Origin: Paenibacillus sp. oral taxon 786 str. D14
Lineage (GTDB): Bacteria > Bacillota > Bacilli > Paenibacillales > Paenibacillaceae
Direction of reading: 5' to 3'
DNA: 14,236 nt
Assembly: GCF_000159955.1 (NCBI RefSeq)
Contig: NZ_GG695977.1
Coordinates: forward strand, 60,993 to 75,228
Below are positions 1-6,661 of this stretch, piece by piece (within the stretch, counting starts at the first letter, position 1; each line of letters begins with the position of its first letter). The notes under the pieces are model-generated. The model searched no databases. It had not been told where the DNA came from and saw only the letters and a program-made list of their open reading frames with translations. The position numbers and the translations under genes are program-made.

Positions 1-141
1 ACGGGTGCATTCGGTATAAGCGCAGCGCGGGCAAACAAATCCGTTTGGCCACTTCATAGCGATGATCGCCTCGATGCAGTCGGCCTCACTTTGAAAACGG
101 CTGCTGATAGATTGAAGCTCCATACTCGTAACTAATTCCAT
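1..141 (-). CDS. IS1595-family transposase, N-terminal fragment (cut by window edge)
   Basis: Reading the minus strand from an ATG at 141-139 gives 47 codons that run off the left edge. The peptide has an N-terminal helix followed by KWPNGFVCPRC at residues 30-40. This tryptophan-proline-asparagine-glycine stretch leading into a CPxC zinc knuckle is the hallmark of the zinc-ribbon N-terminus of IS1595-type DDE transposases, which bind and move their own element. A GGAGGG ribosome site lies 7 bases before the ATG, and a near-consensus sigma-A promoter lies further upstream. Only the first half of the zinc ribbon is visible, so whether the transposase is intact, and where the element's inverted repeat ends, cannot be judged. 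Family assignment rests on motif recognition alone. Confidence 0.75.
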   Translation of the reverse strand, partial: MELVTSMELQSISSRFQSEADCIEAIIAMKWPNGFVCPRCAYTECTR

Positions 142-191
142 GTCCGATCCCTCCAAAACAAGAAATGGGCACATACGTTCCTCTTTTTTTC

Positions 192-220
192 ATTATACCA
201 AACATATGTTCTATACACAA
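192..220 (-). promoter_or_regulatory. sigma-A promoter of the transposase
   Basis: On the minus strand a TTGTGT -35 box (220-215) is separated by exactly 17 bases from a perfect TATAAT -10 box (197-192), about 50 bases upstream of the transposase start. The surroundings are A+T-rich. This is a near-consensus vegetative promoter pointing left, away from the glycosylation genes. Confidence 0.7.
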
Positions 221-305
221 CTAAAAAATCCCAAATCTCTATCAAATAAATCTGGATGTTCAGATCACTGTGCAACCTTAGTTTAATCCCGTCGATTGAT
301 TCCCC

Positions 306-468
306 AATTCTGAACAAAAGGGATAATCGTGCAAAAAGGTAGCTAGAAGACCCTCTTCCTAGATCTCTCAATTCTGAACAAAAGGGATAATGATACAAAG
401 AGGCGCAGCGAGAGGATCCCTATCTCGATCTCCGCATTCTGAACGAAAGGGATAATCGTGCAAAAGGG
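306..468. repeat. Three direct repeats with a 64-65 bp period
   Basis: A 34-base core occurs at 306-339, 370-403 and 435-468. The pattern is ATTCTGAAC, then A or G, then AAAGGGATAAT, followed by a variable TCGTGCAAA- or GATACAAA-like end. Start-to-start distances are 64 and 65 bases. The flanks between cores are partly conserved too (for example GATCTC before the second and third cores), so the true unit is about 65 bp repeated in tandem with divergence. From memory, similar motifs are scattered in Paenibacillus intergenic regions; that is a recollection, not a search. Confidence 0.75.
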
Positions 469-563
469 CGCGAAAAAGAGGACTAAGGGGCGCGAGGGGG
501 GCATTAAGAGTCCGTCCCTAAAGGCGGCATTCGCCAATTTATCCGGCGGGCGGGTAGTCGTCC

Positions 564-594
564 ATGATGCACGTGTCCCCTCAGCATATATTTA
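564..594 (+). promoter_or_regulatory. Possible promoter upstream of the glycosyltransferase run (weak)
   Basis: CATATATTTA at 585-594 could be a -10 element for the mother-cell sigma factors E or K, which share CATA, but no convincing matching -35 is seen. Read as sigma-A, ATGATG (564-569), a 17-base spacer and TATATT (587-592) give a poor -35. It is the most promoter-like stretch before the first gene, but the evidence is thin. Confidence 0.25.
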
Positions 595-646
595 TTAAGA
601 CCCAGGAAACGCAAGATCGAAATCCACGAAGATAGGATGAAGGACC

Positions 647-1732
647 TTGGAGAACGTCAACGAGAATCGATACGGCGAGGCTTATCAGGCCGGATACCAG
701 GAGGGGATCCGGTTTGGCGGATGCCAGGCTGTGCTGGAACGAATTCCGCCGGTTTCTCGGCCGAAAGTGGACCTGCGGGTGCTGTACGTGCCTCAAGGGT
801 TCGATGCGATTGACGAAGGGGTTCAAACGGCGCTTGCGGAGCTGACGCGGGAGTGCATCGTTGCCTCACCGGAAATGATGTTGCAGGAAACCGAGCACCA
901 TCATCCCGATCTGGTGCTGGTCATGAATTCGCTGCACATCTTTCCGCCTGATCATACTGCGCAGTTGGAGCAGATCCGGAGGATGGGGATTCGGACCGCT
1001 GTTTGGTTCGTGGATGACCCTTATTTTACCGATGATACGCTCGCGCTGGCTTTAAGCTACGATGTGGTGTTTACGCACGAAATCGAATGTGTGCCGCTCT
1101 ATCGCTCCCTTGGGGTGCAAAGCGTACACCACCTTCCGCTCGCTGCGAATCCGCGTCAATTTCGGCCCATTCCGGCTAAGCCGGAATATCGCTATGATGT
1201 TTGTTTTATCGGCAATGCTTTTTGGAATCGAGTCGCCTTGTTTGATCGCTTAAGCTCGTTCCTGCAGGACAAACGCGTGCTGATCGCCGGGTATCATTGG
1301 GACCGCCTGCCCCGATACGAGCAGTTGGCACGGTTCATCCGACCCGGATGGGTTCCCGTTGAGGAGACGGTTCGTTATTACAACGCCTCCAAAATCGTGC
1401 TCAACATCCATCGACCAACGCAAGCCGGCCAGGATAACCGGAACGGGAACGATACCTCAGGGAGATCGATCAATCCGCGAACCTATGAAATCGCCAGCTG
1501 CGGCGCTTTTCAAATTACGGACATCCGCGACGATTTAACCTCTTTCTACCGGCCGGGCTACGACATCGAGACGTTTCGGGATGAGGCGGAGCTGGAGGCG
1601 AAAATCCGTTACTATCTCGAGCACGACGAGGAACGGCGCTTGATCGCTTGGCGCTCGCTGTGGACGACGACGGCCGTCCATACGTATATGGACCGGGTTA
1701 GCCGCCTGCTGGCAGCAGTCACCGAAAGCTAA
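647..1732 (+). CDS. CgeB-like glycosyltransferase, copy 1
   Basis: This 361-residue protein belongs to the CgeB-type glycosyltransferases (GT-B fold, C-terminal Glyco_trans_1_2-like domain), named after the B. subtilis spore-maturation protein CgeB. Such enzymes move a sugar from a nucleotide donor; the acceptor is unknown. Visible family marks are a Rossmann strand LRVLYVPQGF (43-52), VWFVDDPYFTDD (119-130), CFIGNAFWNRV (186-196), IVLNIHRP (250-257) and NPRTYEIASCG (276-286), the usual C-terminal donor-site region. The start is TTG at 647, with AGGA at 634-637 nine bases upstream; an ATG at 637 is out of frame. There is no signal peptide or membrane segment. Residues 12-24 carry a Gly-every-four helix shared with the next gene. 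A 74-base gap separates the two paralogues. Confidence 0.88.
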   Translation: MENVNENRYGEAYQAGYQEGIRFGGCQAVLERIPPVSRPKVDLRVLYVPQGFDAIDEGVQTALAELTRECIVASPEMMLQETEHHHPDLVLVMNSLHIFPPDHTAQLEQIRRMGIRTAVWFVDDPYFTDDTLALALSYDVVFTHEIECVPLYRSLGVQSVHHLPLAANPRQFRPIPAKPEYRYDVCFIGNAFWNRVALFDRLSSFLQDKRVLIAGYHWDRLPRYEQLARFIRPGWVPVEETVRYYNASKIVLNIHRPTQAGQDNRNGNDTSGRSINPRTYEIASCGAFQITDIRDDLTSFYRPGYDIETFRDEAELEAKIRYYLEHDEERRLIAWRSLWTTTAVHTYMDRVSRLLAAVTES

Positions 1733-1742
1733 GAGCAGGAAT

Positions 1743-1794
1743 CAACCGGCAAGCATCACCCTACAAGAAGCAACCGACAAGTATCAACCTATAA
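1743..1794 (+). repeat. 28-bp imperfect tandem duplication in the leader of the second gene
   Basis: Two 24-base units at 1743-1766 and 1771-1794 match at 20 positions and fit CAACCGRCAAGYATCAMCCT plus AYAA. Their period is 28 bases. The second copy runs directly into the ribosome site AAAGGAG (1793-1799) of the next glycosyltransferase. It looks like a local slippage or duplication event; no hairpin is obvious. Confidence 0.7.
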
Positions 1795-1806
1795 AGGAGT
1801 GACCTT

Positions 1807-2931
1807 ATGTTCATGGAAGAAGCGACTGGCAATCCAACTCAACCCGTGATGAGCCCGGAGGAGCGCGGTAGAACCAACGGGTTCCGTGACGGCTACGCCG
1901 AGGGGTACCTGAGGGGAAGGGCCAGCTATATTGTCAGTCAACCGCGGCCGAAATTTCAGGTCCGCAACTTAAAAATATTATATGTCAGTTCGGGGAAAGG
2001 ATTTCCTTATTCTCCGATAGACGAGGCCGTAACTTCCACGCTCCGTACGTTAACCGCGGAAGTCATCACCGCGGTGCCGGGCGATTCTATACCGGATTTG
2101 GCATCGCTGCATAAGCCGAACTTGCTGCTCGCCCTCGACGGTTTGGAGCTTCCTGTGGAGTATATCAACGCCGTGCGGGCTATGGGCATCCCGACGGCCA
2201 TTTGGTTTACAGATGATCCCTATTATACGGATATGACGGTTCCGCTGAGCACTCAATATGACTACGTGTTTACCCTTGAACGAAATTGCGTTGATCTTTA
2301 TCGCGCAGCCGGCTGCAGCCAAGTCCATTATTTGCCGTTTGCAACCTTTCCGGAGCATTATCGTCCGACCTTGATGCCATCCCCGCACCGCCGCAATTTA
2401 AGCTTTATCGGTTCAGCGTATTGGAACCGGGTGAACTTTCTTCAGCCTATTTTACCGGCGCTGATCGAACAAGGCTTAATGATCAACGGAATCTGGTGGG
2501 ATCGGCTGCCGGAGTACCCGGCTTATGTGGACCGGATCGAGCTGGGAAAATGGATGGGCCCGGTGGAAACCGCCGAAGTGTACAGCGGTTCGAAGATCGT
2601 TCTGAATTTACATCGCTCCCCGTTTGAGGAGGATGTCAACAACAACAAAGCCGGTATAACGGCGGCGTCGCCAAATCCGCGGACGTTCGAAATTTCGGCC
2701 TGTGCAACGCTTCAATTGGTTGATTCGCGGGACGATTTGGCATCGTTCTACGTTCCCGGCGAAGAAATCGAAACCTTCTCCTCGCCGGAGGAGTTGGTCG
2801 AGAAGGTGCGTTTTTATCTGACCCATGAGGAACAAAGACGGGAAATTGCGCTGCGTGCGCTGAATCGGACCTTGCGGGATCATACCTATTCCAATCGGTT
2901 AGATCAGCTGCTAACCGTGATTTTCGGGTGA
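1807..2931 (+). CDS. CgeB-like glycosyltransferase, copy 2
   Basis: This 374-residue protein is a clear paralogue of the preceding enzyme and presumably also a soluble GT-B glycosyltransferase of the CgeB type. Shared blocks occur in the same order: LKILYVSSG (55-63), IWFTDDPYYTDMT (132-144), FTLERNCVDLYRAAG (155-169), LSFIGSAYWNRV (198-209), KIVLNLHRSP (263-272), NPRTFEISACA (290-300) and FYVPGEEIETF (314-324). The ATG at 1807 has AAAGGAG seven bases upstream; a second in-frame ATG at 1813 is less well placed. Residues 25-37 form a GxxxGxxxGxxxG helix rich in Phe and Tyr. No signal peptide or membrane span is visible. The differences between the copies suggest different donors or acceptors rather than a recent duplication (inference). 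Confidence 0.88.
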   Translation: MFMEEATGNPTQPVMSPEERGRTNGFRDGYAEGYLRGRASYIVSQPRPKFQVRNLKILYVSSGKGFPYSPIDEAVTSTLRTLTAEVITAVPGDSIPDLASLHKPNLLLALDGLELPVEYINAVRAMGIPTAIWFTDDPYYTDMTVPLSTQYDYVFTLERNCVDLYRAAGCSQVHYLPFATFPEHYRPTLMPSPHRRNLSFIGSAYWNRVNFLQPILPALIEQGLMINGIWWDRLPEYPAYVDRIELGKWMGPVETAEVYSGSKIVLNLHRSPFEEDVNNNKAGITAASPNPRTFEISACATLQLVDSRDDLASFYVPGEEIETFSSPEELVEKVRFYLTHEEQRREIALRALNRTLRDHTYSNRLDQLLTVIFG

Positions 2932-2980
2932 ATCCTGTGAAGTGGAAGCCGGTTCCGGAGTCCCGGACAAACGCACAGGC

Positions 2981-2990
2981 AAAGGAGGGG
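2981..2990 (+). promoter_or_regulatory. Ribosome-binding site that fixes the GTG start at 2996
   Basis: AAAGGAGGGG lies five bases before GTG 2996. An in-frame GTG further upstream at 2942 has no such site, so the downstream start is preferred and 18 extra N-terminal residues are dropped. Confidence 0.8.
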
Positions 2991-2995
2991 CAATT

Positions 2996-4570
2996 GTGTC
3001 GGATAAAAAGAAGTTGCTGCTGTTCTCGCATGTGTGCAATTCCAGGAACGTAACCGGCGCGGAAAAGCTGTTGTTATTCAGCGCGAGAAAGCTGTCGGCT
3101 TATTACGACTGTACGATCGTGGTTCCAAGGCAGGGCAGTTTGTCGGTTCTGGCCAATCGTTATGGGATTCGCACTCTGCTGTGCGATAACTCGTTGCTCT
3201 ACGGGATGTGTTCCCCGCACTCCGGTCTGTCTGGCGAATTCCATGCGATCGCCTGGAGCGACTCGGTGCAGCGCACGATCGGCTTGCTCCAAGAGGAGCA
3301 GCCGGATGCTGTACTGGTGAATACCAGCGTAAACGTGTCGCCGGCGATTGCTGCCAAACAGTTGGGAATTCCTGTGATTTGGCAGATTACGGAGGTCATT
3401 GCGTCCAATGAGTTTACGGCGGAAGCGGTGAATCTGATCGACAGATACAGCGATTTGATCGTTGGCATTTCCGAATCCGCGCTGCTCCCTTTCTTTGGAA
3501 CGCAGGCCATGCACAAAACCGTGTTGCTCTACCCTTCGTGGAACCCGGAGGATATCCATCCCGAGCTTTGGCCGACACAACGCTGGCATCGAAGAGCGCA
3601 ATGGAAGATCAAGCCGTCCGAGGTCTTGGTCGGCTATATTTCCTCTTACCTGATTCCGGAGAAAGGAGCCGATCATTTCATCGGGGCAGCGCTGAATCTG
3701 GTGCACCGGTTCCCGGCGGCCAAATTCGTCATCATCGGTGCAGAGGTTCAACCTGAGTATTACCGGAGCTTAAAGCGGGCGGTTCAGGGATCGCCGCATT
3801 CGCAGCGATTTATTTTTGTCAGTATGGAAAACCATGTGGAATCCGCCTTTAGTGCGATGGATATCGTCGTTGTTCCAGGCATTCTGCCCGAAGGGTTTGG
3901 ATTAACGGCGCTCGAAGCGATGATCTTCGGTAAACCGGTTGTTGCCTATGCTTCGGGCGGATTGCGGGAAATTTTGGAGTCGACAGGCAGCGGTGCTTAT
4001 TTGGTACCGACGGGAGACAGCGTCGGACTTGCGGAGAAGTGTGCAGAGCTCCTGTCTTCCATGGAAATGTCCCGCAGCGTAGGGGAAAGGAATCGAGCTC
4101 AAGTGGAGGTTGTGTTTGGCCCGGCCGCTTACGAGCTGCGGCTTCAAGGACTCGTTCAGCGCATGCAGGGGCTGTCGGGGGTTGCCGTGCCGCTGCCTGA
4201 GCCGGCCCCGACTGCTCCTTCCCCAGATGCGGCGGAGTTTCGAGGCTCTGGAGTGGGGGCAGTGCCAATTGGGAAGGCGCCGGCAGGTGCAGCGAGCCCA
4301 TCCGGCCGCCGCAGACGGGTCAAATTGAAGCGAGCCAAACTTCGCAAGAGAAGATCCGGTACGGGAAGGAGCTTGACCGCCCGACGCGGCGGGAAGCGAC
4401 GCGCAAGCAAGAATACCCGGCGCAGGGTGGCGCGTGCTCGTAAGAACCATCGAAGCCGCGGGACGGGGCGCGCACGGAAGATGAACCGGAATCGCCGCCC
4501 AGCCGGCCGGAGAACAGGAACTACCCGCAAGCAACGCGTGCGGAAACGCCAGAAGTCTACAAGGAGATGA
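2996..4570 (+). CDS. GT-B (GT4-like) glycosyltransferase with an Arg/Lys-rich C-terminal tail
   Basis: This 524-residue protein has three parts. Residues 1 to about 395 are a retaining GT4-like glycosyltransferase: N-terminal Rossmann strand KLLLFSHVC (6-14), VGYISSYLIPEKGADHF (212-228) opening the donor domain, and the EX7E motif at E299-E307 in PEGFGLTALEAM. Residues about 396-436 are a Pro/Ala/Gly linker. Residues 437-524 are extraordinary: 44 of 88 residues are Arg or Lys and none is acidic. Synonymous codons in the tail are mixed, so it is not a simple DNA repeat, and the frame stays open to a TGA abutting the next gene. The tail could hold the enzyme on an anionic surface, nucleic acid, or a coat or exosporium layer (inference). 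There are no membrane segments, and donor and acceptor are unknown. Confidence 0.85.
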   Translation: MSDKKKLLLFSHVCNSRNVTGAEKLLLFSARKLSAYYDCTIVVPRQGSLSVLANRYGIRTLLCDNSLLYGMCSPHSGLSGEFHAIAWSDSVQRTIGLLQEEQPDAVLVNTSVNVSPAIAAKQLGIPVIWQITEVIASNEFTAEAVNLIDRYSDLIVGISESALLPFFGTQAMHKTVLLYPSWNPEDIHPELWPTQRWHRRAQWKIKPSEVLVGYISSYLIPEKGADHFIGAALNLVHRFPAAKFVIIGAEVQPEYYRSLKRAVQGSPHSQRFIFVSMENHVESAFSAMDIVVVPGILPEGFGLTALEAMIFGKPVVAYASGGLREILESTGSGAYLVPTGDSVGLAEKCAELLSSMEMSRSVGERNRAQVEVVFGPAAYELRLQGLVQRMQGLSGVAVPLPEPAPTAPSPDAAEFRGSGVGAVPIGKAPAGAASPSGRRRRVKLKRAKLRKRRSGTGRSLTARRGGKRRASKNTRRRVARARKNHRSRGTGRARKMNRNRRPAGRRTGTTRKQRVRKRQKSTRR

Positions 4571-4576
4571 GTCAGC

Positions 4577-4582
4577 AAGGAG
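4577..4582 (+). promoter_or_regulatory. Ribosome-binding site that fixes the GTG start at 4591
   Basis: AAGGAG at 4577-4582 lies eight bases before GTG 4591. The alternative ATG at 4567 directly abuts another AAGGAG (4561-4566) with no spacer, which is too close for efficient initiation. The GTG also gives the standard family N-terminus MKIMTILGTRPE. Confidence 0.75.
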
Positions 4583-4590
4583 ATGAGACC

Positions 4591-5682
4591 GTGAAAATCA
4601 TGACCATATTGGGGACCCGACCGGAAATCATTCGGCTCAGCCGGATCATCCCGTTGCTGGATCAGTGGGCCGAAAAACATGTACTGGTGCATACGGGGCA
4701 GAATTTTGCGGCTAGTCTCAGCGATGTTTTTTTCCAGGAGCTAGGGTTGAGACAGCCAGACTATATCTTTCAAGATCATCAAACGACGCTGGGCAGCCAG
4801 TTGGCGGCGATGTTTGGCCAGATGGAGCGGATCTTGGAGGTGGAGCGGCCTGACCGCGTGCTTCTGCTGGGGGACACCAACAGTGCGCTGTGCGCCGTAC
4901 TAGCCGAGCGACTCGGCTATCCTGCGATCCACATGGAGGCGGGCAACCGCTGCTTTGACCTCGAGGTGCCCGAGGAGAAGAATCGGAAAGTCATCGATGC
5001 GGTGTCGACCATCAATATGCCGTATACTCCGCAGAGCAAAGCCCATTTGCTGGCGGAGGGGGTGCCAAGCAACCGCATCGTGCTGACCGGCAATCCGATT
5101 TACGAAGTGATGAAGTTCTACGAGCCGCAGATTGAGGCGAGCGACATCCTGCAACGGCTGGGGCTGAAAGAAGGGGATTATTATCTCGTGACCGCCCATC
5201 GGGCGGAGAACGTCGACCGCCCGGCCTCCCTGCACGCCATTATGGAGGGGCTGAACCGGGTCGCGGAAGCGTCGTCTAAACGGTTGATTTGCAGCATTCA
5301 CCCCCGGACGAGATCGCGGATTGAACGTGATTTGAAGCTGGAAATGCATCCACTGGTGGAATTTCACGAGCCGTTTGGTTTCTTCGACTTCGTGAAGCTG
5401 GAGAAGCATGCGATATGCGTGTTGACGGACAGCGGTACCGTGCAGGAAGAATGCTGCATCATGCAGGTGCCTACGGTAACGATTCGCCGTACAACGGAGC
5501 GGCCGGAGACCGTGGATTGCGGCAGCAACGTCGTATCCGGCGTAGACGCCGGCAGAATCGCCGAAGCGGCGAAGCTGATGGCCGGCATGGAGCGTTTGTG
5601 GCCTTGTCCTGAAGGTTATCTGGAGGAGAAGGTATCGCAAAAAGTGGTCAAATTCGTGCTTGGGGGGAAGTTGAATGTTTAA
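4591..5682 (+). CDS. wecB: UDP-N-acetylglucosamine 2-epimerase, non-hydrolysing (WecB/FnlC type)
   Basis: The enzyme inverts C2 of UDP-HexNAc sugars in the cytoplasm: UDP-GlcNAc to UDP-ManNAc in WecB, or the last step to UDP-L-FucNAc or UDP-L-QuiNAc in FnlC/WbjD/WbvD-type proteins. The 363-residue length is normal. Motifs are GTRPE (8-12), HTGQNF (34-39), GDTNS with Asp95, HMEAG with Glu116, PEEKNR with Glu129 (128-129 doublet), TGNPI (166-170), TAHRAENVD with His203, and SGTVQEE (281-287). These cover the catalytic acids and histidine described for WecB. The AGNRCFD and SGTVQEE wording resembles the FnlC branch more than classical WecB (from memory). It overlaps the next gene, a 4,6-dehydratase, by 8 bases, which favours the deoxy-sugar pathway. 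The alternative is UDP-ManNAc supply for the dehydrogenase at 10752. Confidence 0.9.
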   Translation: MKIMTILGTRPEIIRLSRIIPLLDQWAEKHVLVHTGQNFAASLSDVFFQELGLRQPDYIFQDHQTTLGSQLAAMFGQMERILEVERPDRVLLLGDTNSALCAVLAERLGYPAIHMEAGNRCFDLEVPEEKNRKVIDAVSTINMPYTPQSKAHLLAEGVPSNRIVLTGNPIYEVMKFYEPQIEASDILQRLGLKEGDYYLVTAHRAENVDRPASLHAIMEGLNRVAEASSKRLICSIHPRTRSRIERDLKLEMHPLVEFHEPFGFFDFVKLEKHAICVLTDSGTVQEECCIMQVPTVTIRRTTERPETVDCGSNVVSGVDAGRIAEAAKLMAGMERLWPCPEGYLEEKVSQKVVKFVLGGKLNV

Positions 5683-6661
5683 AGATCAAGTCATTCTCGT
5701 CACCGGGGGGACCGGTTCCTGGGGTTACGAGCTGATCCGCCAGCTCCTCCCTCAAGACCCGAAGGAGATCATCATTTACTCCCGTGGAGAAGCGGCGCAA
5801 GTTGCGATGAGCCGCACCTTTAACGACGAGCGCCTGACGTTCCGAATCGGCGATATCCGCGACAAGGAAGCTTTGGTCGCGGCCTGCCAGAACGTGGACA
5901 TCGTCTTCCATCTGGCTGCTTTGAAGCACGTGCCCATCTGCGAGGAGCAACCTGCCGAAGCGCTGAAAACCAATGTGGTTGGCACCCAAAACGTTATTGA
6001 AGCCGCCATTAAAAACAAAGTGAAAAAAGTCCTTTATATCTCTACGGACAAAGCGTCGAACCCGTCTAACTTTTACGGCATGACCAAGGCCATCGGTGAA
6101 AAGCTGGTCGTTTACGCCAACCTGATCCAGGATGAAACCCGATTTGTATGCATCCGGGGCGGCAACGTGCTGGGCACCAACGGCAGCGTGATCCATTTGT
6201 TCAAGCAGCAGATCCGTGAGCAGAAGCGGGTAAAGATCACCGATTTGGAAATGACCCGATTTTTCCTGACGATGCCGGAAGCGATCCAGCTTCTGTTTAA
6301 GGCTTCTCGGGAGAGCATCGGCGGGGAGATTTTCGTCATGCTGATGCCAACCTGCCGGATTATCGACCTGGCGGAAGTGCTGATTGAAGCTTCGGGCATA
6401 CCCGATGTGTCGATCGAGGTGACGGGTATACGCCCTGGGGAACGGATTCACGAGCTGCTGCTCAGTGAATATGAAAGCCGGTCGACCGTGGTATACGACA
6501 AGGAGTATCTGGTCATCATGCCTGCGCTCGAGATCGTGGGTCTGAGAGATCGTTACGGCCATTTGCCGCTTGTTCCCTACGGCGAGTTGAGTTCGGAGCA
6601 TGAGCTGATGAGCAAGGAGGAGATCCGCATCATGCTGGATAAAGGAGGATTTCTCTCATGA
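5675..6661 (+). CDS. UDP-GlcNAc 4,6-dehydratase, inverting (CapE/WbjB/FnlA-like), copy 1
   Basis: This 328-residue extended SDR enzyme belongs to the PseB/FlaA1/CapE family, which converts UDP-GlcNAc to a 4-keto-6-deoxy sugar with inversion at C5 using bound NADP. Visible are the nucleotide loop TGGTGSWG (10-17), the acidic site GDIRD (59-63), FHLAALKHVP (78-87), and the catalytic Asp-Lys and Tyr-x3-Lys set in STDKA (123-127; D125, K126) with YGMTK (Y134, K138). IRGGNVLGTNGSV (160-172) and IRPGE (252-256) are also typical. The ATG overlaps the end of the epimerase gene by 8 bases and is preceded by GGGGGGAAG; its TGA overlaps the next ATG. With its neighbours it would begin L-QuiNAc, L-RhaNAc or L-FucNAc synthesis (inference). 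Confidence 0.88.
   Translation: MFKDQVILVTGGTGSWGYELIRQLLPQDPKEIIIYSRGEAAQVAMSRTFNDERLTFRIGDIRDKEALVAACQNVDIVFHLAALKHVPICEEQPAEALKTNVVGTQNVIEAAIKNKVKKVLYISTDKASNPSNFYGMTKAIGEKLVVYANLIQDETRFVCIRGGNVLGTNGSVIHLFKQQIREQKRVKITDLEMTRFFLTMPEAIQLLFKASRESIGGEIFVMLMPTCRIIDLAEVLIEASGIPDVSIEVTGIRPGERIHELLLSEYESRSTVVYDKEYLVIMPALEIVGLRDRYGHLPLVPYGELSSEHELMSKEEIRIMLDKGGFLS

Larger units (their letters stand above)
142..646. other. Non-coding spacer between the transposase and the glycosylation genes
   Basis: This 505-base stretch contains the transposase leader and promoter (142-225), an A+T-rich zone (about 180-300), a three-copy repeat (306-468), and a G+C-rich zone (about 470-580) with a short GGCG/CGCC hairpin near 521-533. 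It ends in a leader before the first glycosyltransferase. Short open frames on the minus strand cross the repeats but have no ribosome sites and differ between units, so I do not call them genes. Confidence 0.7.

Noticed and set aside
306..468. CRISPR array (34-base repeats separated by about 30 bases)
   Set aside because: There are only three copies, the repeats differ from each other at several positions, the intervening bases are partly similar between units, and no cas gene is present.
132..537. Short minus-strand ORFs encoding LLFRI-type peptides
   Set aside because: They are translations of the 65-bp repeats and the transposase leader, without ribosome sites or a consistent frame between units.
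637..810. ATG at 637 as the start of the first glycosyltransferase
   Set aside because: It is out of frame with the CgeB-like protein and opens a frame of roughly 58 codons with no recognisable product; the TTG at 647 fits the homologous N-terminus.
4301..4567. Frameshift creating the basic tail artificially
   Set aside because: The frame remains open up to a stop that abuts the next gene's ribosome site, and the neighbouring frames give no continuation of a glycosyltransferase domain. Re-sequencing would settle it.
4567..4590. ATG at 4567 as the epimerase start
   Set aside because: It abuts its ribosome site with no spacing. GTG 4591 has proper spacing and gives the family N-terminus.
4156..4692. 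A 178-codon minus-strand ORF opposite the basic tail
   Set aside because: It is an Arg/Pro-rich shadow of the tail's coding strand and crosses two plus-strand gene boundaries.
5648..6601. A 317-codon minus-strand ORF opposite the first dehydratase
   Set aside because: It mirrors a G+C-rich gene with clear catalytic motifs on the plus strand. Its own translation shows no recognisable domain and no ribosome site is evident.
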